Source: JBEBSD01 sp040394475 (GTDB taxonomy: Bacteria; Bacteroidota; Bacteroidia; Cytophagales; Spirosomataceae). From it: DNA of 50,791 bases. A program made the position numbers and the translations under genes. The notes beneath the pieces were generated by a model. The model searched no databases, was not told the origin of the DNA, and was given only the letters and a program-made list of their open reading frames with translations. Shown piece by piece: positions 26,499-34,728 of the stretch. Location: positions 1 to 50,791 of the forward strand of contig JBEBSD010000045.1 of the NCBI GenBank assembly GCA_040394475.1, given 5' to 3'. Position 1 is the first letter of the stretch, and each line of letters opens with the position of its first letter.

Positions 26499-27038
26499 GT
26501 GAAAAAAATACTCCAGAAAACCTCAATAGTGCTTATACAATTTACGGTACTGAGCCTGCTTCACGTCCTTACCGCGTGTGGACAAAAGGCCGATGCCACA
26601 ACCAATAAGAACATGAACCACGAAACCACACTCCCGAAAACCGAAACCGAGTGGAAGCAAAAACTGACGTCTGAACAGTATTATGTGCTCCGGGAAAAAG
26701 GGACCGAGCGCCCTTATTCAGGCAAACTGCTGATGAACCAGGAAAAAGGGGTGTATACCTGTGCCGGCTGCGGCAATATCTTGTTTACCTCTGATAGCAA
26801 ATTCGATTCCCATTGCGGCTGGCCCAGTTTTGACCGGGAAATAGCAGAAGGAAAAATTAAAACCCATACGGACAACTCCCACGGAATGAGGCGTATTGAA
26901 ATCACCTGCGCCCGCTGCGGCGGCCATCTCGGGCATGTCTTTAACGACGGCCCTACCGAAACCGGTTTACGCTATTGCGTCAACTCCCTGTCGCTGGAAT
27001 TTGTCGGAAACACAGAAGGCACTTCCTCCGGGCACTGA
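26499..27038 (+). CDS. msrB: Lipoprotein peptide-methionine (R)-S-oxide reductase MsrB
   Basis: 179 residues from a GTG start at 26499. This start is chosen because it alone supplies the lipoprotein signal (hydrophobic 8-24, LTAC with Cys27); the next ATG gives a leaderless enzyme. MsrB motifs: zinc ligands CAGC (88, 91) and CARC (137, 140), substrate-site HCGWPSF, HLGHVFNDGP, and the catalytic Cys160 in LRYCVNS. The enzyme reduces methionine-R-sulfoxide in proteins, here presumably in the periplasm, anchored by lipid. No MsrA fusion. No TAnnTTTG element was found upstream, only the repeat-rich spacer. Confidence 0.93.
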   Translation: MKKILQKTSIVLIQFTVLSLLHVLTACGQKADATTNKNMNHETTLPKTETEWKQKLTSEQYYVLREKGTERPYSGKLLMNQEKGVYTCAGCGNILFTSDSKFDSHCGWPSFDREIAEGKIKTHTDNSHGMRRIEITCARCGGHLGHVFNDGPTETGLRYCVNSLSLEFVGNTEGTSSGH

Positions 27039-27080
27039 TCAATGTCAGGTAGTACCCAACCGATCCGACACAGAATTCCG

Positions 27081-27088
27081 TATATTTG
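27081..27088 (+). promoter_or_regulatory. -7 promoter element for trhO
   Basis: TATATTTG matches TAnnTTTG exactly, 58 bases before the ATG at 27147. No clear TTTG lies 17-21 bases upstream. Confidence 0.5.
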
Positions 27089-27146
27089 CACCGCCGTTCC
27101 GCGTTGAAGCGACGGTCTGTTCAGATTATTTTATAGAAGCAGCTAT

Positions 27147-28127
27147 ATGGCCAGAGCATATCGCGTACTGTTATATTACAATTACACCCGCATCACTGAT
27201 CCTGATACTTACCGGGACCAGCATCATCTGTTTTGCGTTGCCCATAACTTGCTCGGAAGAATTATTATATCTCCGGAGGGCATAAACGGAACCGTCTCGG
27301 GCCTGGCAGCCGACTGTGAAAAGTACATGGAATATGTGCGGTCCGACGCACGGTTTGCTGCCACTCAGTTTAAGGTGGAAGAACACGACACACATGCGTT
27401 CCACAAATTGCATGTCAGGGTAAAGGCCGAGATTGTCAACTCTGATTTACCCGTGGATCCCAGGGTACGCACCGGAAAGCATTTGGAGCCGGCCGCATTC
27501 AAAGCCCTGCTGAACGATCCGGATGTAGTGCTTATCGACATGCGTTCGAACTATGAACATCAGCTGGGCAAATTCAAAGGCGCCGTCACCTTTGACATGG
27601 AAAACCTTCGGGAGCTGCCGGAGCACCTGGATGAAATAGCACACCTGAAAGACAAAAAAGTGGTTACCTACTGTACCGGGGGGATCAAGTGTGAGAAAGC
27701 CAGTGCGTACCTGCTGGAAAAGGGATTCAAAGACGTTTACCAGCTGCATGGAGGGATTATCCGCTACAGCCTCGAAGAAGGCGGGCAGAATTTTGACGGG
27801 AAATGCTACGTATTCGACAACCGCGTTGCGGTGGAAGTGAACCGGGTCAATCCGGAGGTTGTTTCGCACTGTTATGTGTGCGGCACACCTTCCGCCCGGA
27901 TGGCCAATTGTGCTAATGCCGAATGCAACCGGCATGTCCCGATTTGTGAAAACTGTGGTGAAAAGCTGGACGGTGCGTGTTCGGAAGCGTGCAGGAACCA
28001 TCCCGCGAAAAGACCTTACGATGGCAGAGGTTACTACCCGACGCCAAGTAACAACTACACGCCTTTACAAGGCTTTAAGAGCCGGCAAAAACAGCTCAAA
28101 ATAGAAAACCGGATGGAGGAAGCCTAA
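27147..28127 (+). CDS. trhO: tRNA uridine(34) hydroxylase TrhO (rhodanese-family, YceA/UPF0176)
   Basis: 326 residues. The N-terminal ferredoxin-like domain (RVLLYYNYTRITDPDTYRDQH, GRIIISPEGINGTVSG) is followed by a rhodanese domain (about 115-215) with the active-site loop YCTGGIKCEKAS (Cys176) and a C-terminal Cys-rich segment (CYVCG, CENCGEKLDGACSEAC) likely to bind zinc. TrhO makes 5-hydroxyuridine at tRNA position 34 with molecular oxygen. Length and order match the family. It is convergent with the GNAT gene, three bases apart, with no terminator between them. Confidence 0.93.
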   Translation: MARAYRVLLYYNYTRITDPDTYRDQHHLFCVAHNLLGRIIISPEGINGTVSGLAADCEKYMEYVRSDARFAATQFKVEEHDTHAFHKLHVRVKAEIVNSDLPVDPRVRTGKHLEPAAFKALLNDPDVVLIDMRSNYEHQLGKFKGAVTFDMENLRELPEHLDEIAHLKDKKVVTYCTGGIKCEKASAYLLEKGFKDVYQLHGGIIRYSLEEGGQNFDGKCYVFDNRVAVEVNRVNPEVVSHCYVCGTPSARMANCANAECNRHVPICENCGEKLDGACSEACRNHPAKRPYDGRGYYPTPSNNYTPLQGFKSRQKQLKIENRMEEA

Positions 28128-28130
28128 GCA

Positions 28131-28631
28131 TCAGGCCAGGGTTTTCCCCATCACGTAATCATTCATCCAGTAAGGGCCGATCGGGATATCCTCCTCATAC
28201 AGCAACTGGTATCCCATTTTTTCATAGAAGGTTCTGGCCGGATTATGACGGTTTACGTTAAGTCGCAATTCATTCCCCCCCTGCTGCCGGGCGCCGGCTT
28301 CCACCGCATCCATAAGCCTGCGTCCCGCCCCGCTTCCCCGTAACCCGGGCAATACGTATAACTTGTGCAGCTTGCCATACCCCTCTTCCCCGGGAGCAGA
28401 AAAGGACGCAAATCCCTTATAATGCCCTTCGTGTGACAACATCAGAAACCAATGTCCGTTTTCTTCCATCTGGCCCCTCAGCGCCTCGGGTGAATAGTGC
28501 GCCTCAAACATATAATGCAATTGATCCGGACTTAGAATTTTACCATAAGTAGCAGGCCAGGTAACTTCCTGAATGCAGATAATTTCAGGGATATGCAGGA
28601 TGGTTCCGGGCTCTATTGTTAATGAACACAT
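28131..28631 (-). CDS. GNAT-family N-acetyltransferase
   Basis: 166 residues from the ATG at 28631, which fits the usual GNAT N-terminus (TIEPGTILHIPEIICIQEVTW); an ATG six codons upstream (28649) is possible. The acetyl-CoA loop is LPGLRGSGAGRRLMDAV, preceded by the strand LHKLYVLP and followed by LRLNVNRHNPARTFYEKMGYQ, the standard motif-B region. The acceptor is unknown. Its 5' end overlaps the predicted surE promoter, so the two genes share a very compact divergent control region. Confidence 0.87.
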   Translation of the reverse strand: MCSLTIEPGTILHIPEIICIQEVTWPATYGKILSPDQLHYMFEAHYSPEALRGQMEENGHWFLMLSHEGHYKGFASFSAPGEEGYGKLHKLYVLPGLRGSGAGRRLMDAVEAGARQQGGNELRLNVNRHNPARTFYEKMGYQLLYEEDIPIGPYWMNDYVMGKTLA

Positions 28632-28645
28632 ATTATGTAATTTTG
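28616..28645 (+). promoter_or_regulatory. surE promoter, overlapping the GNAT start
   Basis: TTG at 28616-28618 and TAATTTTG at 28638-28645, 19 bases apart, match the Bacteroidota pattern. The predicted start near 28651 leaves a leader of about 15 bases before the surE ATG at 28667. Confidence 0.65.
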
Positions 28646-28666
28646 TCAACCAAAGTAAATCAATTC

Positions 28667-29449
28667 ATGAGTAACAACAAAAAGCCATTAATACTGGTTA
28701 CCAACGATGACGGCATCACCGCTCTCGGTATTCGCACGCTGGTCAACCTGATGACCACTATTGGAGAAGTAGTAGTAGTTGCCCCCAACAGTCCGCAATC
28801 CGGTATGGGGCATGCCATTACAATAGGAGAGCCCCTGCGACTGTATGAAACAGATATTTTCGAAGGAGTCGATGAATTCGAATGTTCCGGAACTCCGGCA
28901 GATTGCGTCAAGCTGGCTAATCACCATGTATTGAAAGACCGTGTCCCCGACCTCGTCGTCAGCGGGATTAACCACGGAAGCAATAGTTCTATCAGTGTGC
29001 TGTATTCCGGTACCATGTCGGCTGCTATTGAAGCTGCTATTGAGGGAATCCCTGCTATCGGATTTTCGCTCTGTGATTTTAAGGAAAATGCGGAGTTCGG
29101 ACATACCCATGAACCGATCTTACGAATCGTAAGAGAAGCCCTGACGCATGGCATCCCTTCCGGCACGGCCCTGAACGTAAACATTCCCGCTTATTCGTCC
29201 GCCCCCCTTAAAGGCATCAAAGTCTGCCGCCAGGCAGCCGCCAAATGGCAGGAAAGCTTTGAGCTGCGGCAGGACCCCACGGGTCGCAATTATTTCTGGA
29301 TGGCGGGTGAATTTGTCAATCAGGATGAAAACAAAGAAGATACCGATGAATGGGCGCTGGCCAACAATTTTGTTTCAGTGGTCCCTTGTCAATACGATCT
29401 GACAGCCTACAAAATCATTAATTCCATCAACCAATGGCAGCTTAATTAG
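28667..29449 (+). CDS. surE: 5'/3'-nucleotidase SurE
   Basis: 260 residues. The frame is open upstream, but ATG 28667 gives MSNNKKPLILVTNDDGITALGI with the metal-site Asp14-Asp15, and it lies just downstream of a promoter match. Other family blocks: VVAPNSPQSGMGHAIT, ECSGTPADCVKLA and DLVVSGINHGSNSS, then YSGTMSAAIEAAIEGIPAIG. It removes phosphate from nucleoside monophosphates and is a metal-dependent cytoplasmic survival protein. The GH3-family gene follows after 56 bases on the same strand and may be co-transcribed. Confidence 0.95.
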   Translation: MSNNKKPLILVTNDDGITALGIRTLVNLMTTIGEVVVVAPNSPQSGMGHAITIGEPLRLYETDIFEGVDEFECSGTPADCVKLANHHVLKDRVPDLVVSGINHGSNSSISVLYSGTMSAAIEAAIEGIPAIGFSLCDFKENAEFGHTHEPILRIVREALTHGIPSGTALNVNIPAYSSAPLKGIKVCRQAAAKWQESFELRQDPTGRNYFWMAGEFVNQDENKEDTDEWALANNFVSVVPCQYDLTAYKIINSINQWQLN

Positions 29450-29505
29450 TCAGAGACTCGTTAGCGCGCAAATCTCAATTCCTGTTCACCTTACGATTTG
29501 ACCGA

Positions 29506-31065
29506 ATGGCAATCATTGGAAAGTTATTAAGAAGAGGTATCCGGTTGGGGAGTATCGTTACCGCCCGCAATAAAGTCAACGCCATCCAGCTGCAACGAAA
29601 GACCCTATCGCGGCTCCTGTCGAAGGCCCGGTATACCCGGTTTGGCAAGGAGTATCATTTTGAAGAAATTCTGGGCGCCGCCCTGTTCCGGCAGAACCTT
29701 TCCTTCTATGAATTATTCAAACAGCATGTTCCCATTTACGACTACAATAAAATGTATCAGGAATGGTGGCATCTGCTGGTAGCCGGAGAAAAGGATGTAT
29801 GCTGGCCCGGGAAAGTCAGGTATTTCGCTCTCAGCTCGGGAACCTCCGAGGCATCCAGCAAACAGATCCCGGTAACGAGCGCCATGTCCAGGGCAATTCA
29901 GCGAACCAGTATCCGGCAGATCCTGACGCTGGGCAGGTACAAAGACCTGCCCGATGACCTGTATGAAAAAGGATTTCTGATGCTGGGCGGAAGTACCGAC
30001 CTGCACATGGTGGGCGGACGCTTCGAGGGTGACTTGAGCGGCATTACCGCCAGCCAGATCCCTTTCTGGTTCAGACCTTACTACAAGCCCGGGCTGGAGA
30101 TTGCGTCCAAGCGGGACTGGGAACAAAAACTCACTGAAATTACCCTGCAGGCCAAAAATTGGGATATCGGATTTATCGTAGGCGTTCCGGCCTGGCTGCA
30201 ATTGCTGATGGAAAGGATTATCGCGCATTATGAGGTTGACAACATCCATGCGATATGGCCTAACCTGAAAGTATTTGCCCATGGCGGAGTATCCTTTGAA
30301 CCTTACAGAAAGGGATTTGAAAAGCTCCTGGCGCGCCCGCTGGTTTATATCGAAACCTACCTTGCGTCGGAGGGCTTTCTGGCTTACCAGACCCACCCGG
30401 AGGCAAAAGGCATGCGGTTGGTGCTTGACAACGGGATCTTCTTTGAATTCATCCCGTTTAACGAGCAGAACTTTGATTCCGAGGGCAACCTGACCGCTTC
30501 GCCCGAAACACTGATGTTTCATGAAACAGTGGAAGGAAAAGAATATGCCTTGTTAATCTCTACTTGCTCCGGAGCCTGGCGGTACCTGATCGGGGATACC
30601 ATCAAATTCGTGAACAAAGACAGTGCTGAAATTATTATCACCGGACGTACCAAGCACTTTCTGAGCCTTTGCGGAGAACACCTCTCCGTCGATAATATGA
30701 ACAAAGCGCTGGACCTGGTCGCCGAAAAAATGGGAATTGCCGTCAGGGAGTTCACGGTAGCGGGGAAAACCCGTGAAAACCGCTTTGCGCACCATTGGTA
30801 CATCGGCACGAACGACACCCCGGATCCCGCGATCCTGCAGGAAGAAATAGACCGGCACCTGAAAATCCTGAACGATGACTACGCCGTCGAACGGCGTCAT
30901 GCATTGAAGGATATAACGGTTACGGTATTGCCCGTGAAAACATTTTACGGCTGGATGGAAAAAAAAGGCAAAATGGGCGGACAGCATAAATTTCCCAGGG
31001 TAATGAAGAACCACATGATCAACGAATGGGAGCTTTACCTGAAGGAAAATGGCTTTGATGTCTGA
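29506..31065 (+). CDS. GH3-family acyl-adenylating/amido-synthetase-like protein
   Basis: 519 residues. Bacterial GH3 homologues belong to the ANL adenylate-forming superfamily. Visible blocks: RYFALSSGTSEASSKQIPVT (phosphate-binding SSGT), FAHGGVSFEPYRKGFEKL, YIETYLASEGFLAYQ, YLIGDTIKFV and TGRTKHFLSLCGEHLSVDNMNKAL. Length is usual. Plant relatives join amino acids to auxin or jasmonate; the bacterial substrate is unknown. It is placed after surE. Its TGA stop merges directly into a heptamer unit, the first of a 490-base repeat region. Confidence 0.88.
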   Translation: MAIIGKLLRRGIRLGSIVTARNKVNAIQLQRKTLSRLLSKARYTRFGKEYHFEEILGAALFRQNLSFYELFKQHVPIYDYNKMYQEWWHLLVAGEKDVCWPGKVRYFALSSGTSEASSKQIPVTSAMSRAIQRTSIRQILTLGRYKDLPDDLYEKGFLMLGGSTDLHMVGGRFEGDLSGITASQIPFWFRPYYKPGLEIASKRDWEQKLTEITLQAKNWDIGFIVGVPAWLQLLMERIIAHYEVDNIHAIWPNLKVFAHGGVSFEPYRKGFEKLLARPLVYIETYLASEGFLAYQTHPEAKGMRLVLDNGIFFEFIPFNEQNFDSEGNLTASPETLMFHETVEGKEYALLISTCSGAWRYLIGDTIKFVNKDSAEIIITGRTKHFLSLCGEHLSVDNMNKALDLVAEKMGIAVREFTVAGKTRENRFAHHWYIGTNDTPDPAILQEEIDRHLKILNDDYAVERRHALKDITVTVLPVKTFYGWMEKKGKMGGQHKFPRVMKNHMINEWELYLKENGFDV

Positions 31066-31560
31066 TAGCTGTATATGGGGAATGGGCAACGGAGCACCGC
31101 CGGGTGAGCGGAATCGCCCCCCCGGGTTTGCACTGACAGCTGATTTCCGATAGCTGATAGCCGATAGCTGTACAAAGGGAATGGGCAACGGGGAATGGGC
31201 AACGGGGAATGGGCGACCGAGTACCGCCGGGTGAGCGGAGTCGAACCCCCGGTTTTGCGCAGACAGCTGATTTCCGATAGCTGTACAAAGGCAATGGGGA
31301 ATGGGCAACGGGGAATGGGCGACCAAGTACCGGCGGGTGAGCGGAGTCGAACCCCCGGTTTTGCGCAGACAGCTGATTTCCGATAGCCGATAGCCGACTG
31401 CTGTACAAAGGCAATGGGGAATGGGCAACGGGGAATGGGCGACCAAGTACCGGCGGGTGAGCGGAGTCGAACCCCCGGTTTTGCGCTGATTTCCGATAGC
31501 TGATAGCCGATAGCTGATAGCCGACTGCTGTACAGAGGCAATGGGGAATGGGCGACCGCC
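31064..31560 (-). repeat. Reverse-oriented array of the 40-base core with 106- and 120-base periods
   Basis: The reverse complement of the 26096 core lies at 31221-31260, 31327-31366 and 31447-31486 (periods 106 and 120), with a degenerate copy at about 31093-31132. Between them are GGGGAATGGGCAAC-type 14-base units and GATAGCC/GATAGCT heptamers. The 120-base unit differs from the 106-base unit by a 14-base insertion, two heptamers. The array starts on the GH3 stop codon and ends 20 bases before a terminator. Confidence 0.92.
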
Positions 31561-31579
31561 GATAACCGACCGCAGGCAT

Positions 31580-31612
31580 ACACTCCGCTGGACATTACCG
31601 GAGTGTTTTTTT
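31580..31612 (+). terminator. Rho-independent terminator
   Basis: Arms ACACTCCG and CGGAGTGT with an 11-base loop, the 3' arm running into seven T. It ends the surE-GH3 transcription unit beyond the repeat array. Confidence 0.85.
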
Positions 31613-31638
31613 ATATTGCGTACTTATTTTGTTTTACC

Positions 31639-32184
31639 ATGCCACGAACAATTGCCTTATTACGGGGAGTAAATATGGGGAAGTATAATAAGATCCCTAT
31701 GAAAGAGCTGACAGCCTTGCTCCGTGAAAATGGCTTCCCCGAGACACAATCGTATATCCAAAGCGGCAATCTCCTTTTCGCGAACCCGTATGCCGATGAG
31801 GCGTCGGCCGCCGCCCGCATCAAAGAACTGATCCTGCAGCAATTCGGCTTTCATATTCCGGTGATGGTTTATCAGGCCGCCTACCTGCAGGCCCTACTGG
31901 ATAACAATCCTTTCATCACCGGGGACAATTTACCGGAAGACAAGCTCTACTTCATTTTTACGGCCGAAGAAGCCGATCCGGACAGGATAGCATTCTTACA
32001 AAAGACCGACTTCACTCCTACCCGGTATACCGTCGCGGGGAGGATGATTTACCTCTATTGCCCGGAAGGGTACGGGACCACCAAACTGAACAATAATTAC
32101 TTCGAAAGTAAACTGAAAATAACGGCAACGACCCGCAACCTTAATACCGTCAGGGAATTGATCCGGCTGGCCGGACAGCACTGA
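31639..32184 (+). CDS. DUF1697 protein
   Basis: 181 residues from ATG 31639 (MPRTIALLRGVNMGKYNKIPM); the in-frame upstream ATG at 31603 lies inside the terminator hairpin and is unlikely. The family signature is LLRGVN(M/V)GKxxKxPM at the N-terminus, then SYIQSGNLLF. DUF1697 is a widespread cytoplasmic family of about 180 residues with no agreed function. It is followed by a strong bidirectional terminator shared with the convergent M1 peptidase gene. Confidence 0.87.
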   Translation: MPRTIALLRGVNMGKYNKIPMKELTALLRENGFPETQSYIQSGNLLFANPYADEASAAARIKELILQQFGFHIPVMVYQAAYLQALLDNNPFITGDNLPEDKLYFIFTAEEADPDRIAFLQKTDFTPTRYTVAGRMIYLYCPEGYGTTKLNNNYFESKLKITATTRNLNTVRELIRLAGQH

Positions 32185-32200
32185 ACGGACAGCCGTCCCG

Positions 32201-32247
32201 GTAAGTAAAACGAGGCTGCCTTACCGGACAGCCTCGTTTTTACTTAC
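32201..32247. terminator. Bidirectional terminator between DUF1697 and M1 peptidase genes
   Basis: An 18-base arm (32201-32218, GTAAGTAAAACGAGGCTG) pairs with 32229-32247 with one bulged base; loop CCTTACCGGA. T-runs occur on both sides. It overlaps the TAA stop of the minus-strand gene at 32244. Confidence 0.88.
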
Positions 32248-34088
32248 CTTTTTTCCCCACTCAGAACCGGGTCCTCACTTTCTTCAAATCCCGGGTACAC
32301 GTTATTTTCCGGGTTGACATCTGCCATGCGTCCGCTGGGATCAATAACCACCGATTTAATCTCACGCAACGGGCGTGGAATGGTGAAATTGTATCGGGTA
32401 TAGGTCCATCCCCAATCGGAAAGAAGGGTAGCTTTTGCTTCCTTTTTTTCTCCCCGCATCAAATCCAGCGGAATATAAAAGCGCTCCGCGGAATTGTCCT
32501 GGTAGGTTACCTGAATATCCAGGGGCATCGGGATCTGGCCAATCCGGGTGAGCTGCACCTGACTGCTTCCCGGCGTCAGGCCGGCCACCTGCACCCCGTA
32601 ATCAACTGTCTTGGTTGTGCCGATCCAGTTTTCCCAATACCAGTCCAGTTCCAGTCCTGACTCCTTTTCCATAATACGTTTTAAATCCGTCGGATTGGGA
32701 TGTTTATATTTCCATTCGTTAAAATACCGTCTCATACCCCTTTCCAGCGTTTCAGCTCCGATAATATACGACAACTGGTGCAGGAAAATCCCTCCTTTCG
32801 CATAACTGGCTACGGAATAGGCACGGTTCGTATTGAAATGATCGGCATGCGTGGTGAGCGGCTCCTCCAAACCGGAGTGGACCAGGTTGAAATAGCCCGT
32901 ATACAATCCTTTCTGCGGAGGGCCGGCGGTTGGCATCAGTTCGTGCATGATATCATTTTGCGCATAGTTGGTAAACCCTTCATCCATCCATCCGTATTTG
33001 GATTCATTGTTTCCCAGCAGCATTTGAAACCAGCTGTGAAGCACTTCATGAACCGTCACACTCACCAGTCCCCGCAATGTCCGCCCCGAAGTGATGAGGG
33101 TGGCCATCGGATATTCCATGCCCCCGTCCCCGCCCTGGATAATCGAATAGTGTTTGTAGGGGTACCGGCCGAATCGCTCGTTCATCAACTGAAAGCACTT
33201 CACGGCATAGGCCGGCAGCTCCTTCCAGAGACCAAGGGAATCGTGCTGGTAAAAGAAATGCAGCTCCAGTTCGTCATCCACTTTTACCACGTCATGCTGA
33301 TAATCAGGATCGGCTGCCCATACAAAGTCATGCACTTCCGGTGCCTTAAAATGCCAGGTCAGCTTGTCTCCCTTTTTATGGGTAACCTTATTTTTTGAGT
33401 AACCGTGCCCGATACGTTCGGGGTGCTGCAAATAACCTGTTGCCGCCACCACATAAGCGGCATCAATGGTTATCTGCACGTCGAAGTCCCCCCAGACGCC
33501 ATAAAACTCGCGGCCGATATAGGGATTGGCATGCCATCCCTCGTAATCATATTCACACATTTTAGGATACCACTGGGCCATGGAATAATCGATTCCCTCC
33601 TTATTCATCCGGCCCGTACGGCGGATCTGAAGCGGCACCTGCGCTTCAAAATCCATTTCAAACAGCTGCTGACTTCCGGGCATTATCTTCTCGGCAAGTT
33701 CTACTTCCAGAATAGTACCTTCTGCATGGTACTTCAGGGGTTTTCCATTTTGCTTCAACTGTTTAACCCGCTGGTAGCCAATTTCATCCGGCGTCAGTTT
33801 CGAGATACGATCGGCAACCCGGGCATCCGGATCGGCGATGGTTCTGGAGCGGACATCCATCAGGCTTCCCGGCTGGAAGGCATTCAGGTACAAATGATAA
33901 AACACCCGGGTAAGCGTGTCCGGCGAGTTATTGATGTACGTGAGCTTTTGCCTGCCCGTGTACCGGTGTGTCTGCACATCGAAATCAATAATCATTTCAT
34001 AATCAGCTCTTTGCTGCCAGCGATCCGACTGCCCCCACGCCGGCAAGGCTGTTAACTGTACCAACACGATTACCAGTATTTTCTTCAT
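32244..34088 (-). CDS. Exported M1-family zinc metallopeptidase, copy 1
   Basis: 614 residues; signal peptide about 1-20 (LVQLTALPAWGQ). The catalytic site is HEVLH (His347, Glu348, His351) and Glu370, exactly the HExxH-x18-E spacing. The exopeptidase-type motif GGMEYP lies at 322-327 in place of GAMEN. The N-terminal beta-domain (about 25-240) and the C-terminal extension are usual for Bacteroidota secreted members. It cleaves N-terminal residues from peptides in the periplasm or outside. The gene stands alone, with terminator at the 3' end and a divergent small membrane protein gene upstream. Confidence 0.93.
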   Translation of the reverse strand: MKKILVIVLVQLTALPAWGQSDRWQQRADYEMIIDFDVQTHRYTGRQKLTYINNSPDTLTRVFYHLYLNAFQPGSLMDVRSRTIADPDARVADRISKLTPDEIGYQRVKQLKQNGKPLKYHAEGTILEVELAEKIMPGSQQLFEMDFEAQVPLQIRRTGRMNKEGIDYSMAQWYPKMCEYDYEGWHANPYIGREFYGVWGDFDVQITIDAAYVVAATGYLQHPERIGHGYSKNKVTHKKGDKLTWHFKAPEVHDFVWAADPDYQHDVVKVDDELELHFFYQHDSLGLWKELPAYAVKCFQLMNERFGRYPYKHYSIIQGGDGGMEYPMATLITSGRTLRGLVSVTVHEVLHSWFQMLLGNNESKYGWMDEGFTNYAQNDIMHELMPTAGPPQKGLYTGYFNLVHSGLEEPLTTHADHFNTNRAYSVASYAKGGIFLHQLSYIIGAETLERGMRRYFNEWKYKHPNPTDLKRIMEKESGLELDWYWENWIGTTKTVDYGVQVAGLTPGSSQVQLTRIGQIPMPLDIQVTYQDNSAERFYIPLDLMRGEKKEAKATLLSDWGWTYTRYNFTIPRPLREIKSVVIDPSGRMADVNPENNVYPGFEESEDPVLSGEKR

Positions 34089-34250
34089 GATAAATGGTTA
34101 TTGATTATTCAAACTATTAAACAAAATACAATTTTACTGTCCTGCGGCCCGTCCGAAGGCGTTTCAACACCGGCGCCCTGCTTTCTCATGTAAGTACCTA
34201 AAATCAATGATCCGGTCAGTAAAGCATTAGCTACTTTACTATCTAGTTAT

Positions 34251-34258
34251 TATATTTG
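34251..34258 (+). promoter_or_regulatory. -7 promoter element for the DUF1328 gene
   Basis: TATATTTG matches TAnnTTTG, 65 bases before the ATG at 34324. No matching upstream TTTG. The rest of the 235-base spacer shows nothing firm. Confidence 0.55.
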
Positions 34259-34323
34259 TACTATACCCCTATAAAATAGTACGGGGATATCAGCTATTCC
34301 ATACCCACTAAACCACTTTAATT

Positions 34324-34485
34324 ATGCTTAGATGGACTGTAATTTTTCTGATAGTTGCCATAGTTGCTGGCATACTAGGCTTCGGCGGCATCGCTTCGGG
34401 CGCAGCTGAAATTGCTAAAATTTTATTTTATTTGTTTGTAGTACTTTTTGTACTGAGCCTCATCTTTGGCAGGTCAAAGGGTTAA
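34324..34485 (+). CDS. Small DUF1328/YtjA-type membrane protein
   Basis: 53 residues, starting MLRWTVIFLIVAIVAGILGF and ending LFVLSLIFGRSKG. Two hydrophobic helices (about 4-26 and 30-48) are separated by GGIASGAAEI, the UPF0391/DUF1328 signature. Length is exactly typical. Its function is unknown; in other bacteria members are associated with envelope stress. It has its own predicted promoter and a long hairpin 5 bases after the stop, so it is a stand-alone gene. Confidence 0.92.
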   Translation: MLRWTVIFLIVAIVAGILGFGGIASGAAEIAKILFYLFVVLFVLSLIFGRSKG

Positions 34486-34489
34486 TGAC

Positions 34490-34526
34490 AAAGTGACGAT
34501 GTCTTTTTGAAAGGCATCGTCACTTT
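34490..34526 (+). terminator. Long hairpin terminator after the DUF1328 gene
   Basis: Perfect 12-base arms AAAGTGACGATG and CATCGTCACTTT, extendable inward by CTTT/AAAG across one T-G pair. Only TTT follows, so the U-tract is short. Confidence 0.75.
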
Positions 34527-34533
34527 ACGTAGT

Positions 34534-34728
34534 GCGGCCGTGCGATGGCCCGTTACAACCCGGTCCGATGCGGCCATGCGATGGCCGGCACGATACGCCA
34601 TACGGCCATGCGATGGCCGGCTACGATATGGCCATGCAATGGCTGGCTGCGATGCGGCCATGCGATGGCCAGCTACGATATGGCCATGCAATGGCTGGCT
34701 GCGATGCGGCCATGCGATGGCCAGCTAC
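34534..34728. repeat. 26-base palindrome-bearing tandem array abutting the guaA stop codon
   Basis: About seven units, each with GGCCATGCGATGGCC or the variant GGCCATGCAATGGCT (arms GGCCAT/ATGGCC around GCG). Units 3-7 are 26 bases long and alternate in a 52-base pattern (starting about 34589, 34615, 34641, 34667, 34693). The array ends at 34728, directly before the complement of the guaA TAG at 34729. Units 1-2 are longer and diverged. Confidence 0.9.

Noticed and set aside
31019..31595. Long ORFs on both strands inside the repeat arrays (up to about 186 codons, with peptides like GYRLSAIGNQLS)
   Set aside because: They arise because the 7-base unit has no stop codon on one strand in any frame. 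No start context, no codon bias and no domain.
31603..31638. Upstream ATG adding 12 residues to the DUF1697 protein
   Set aside because: It lies in the terminator hairpin, and the family N-terminus starts at the ATG at 31639.
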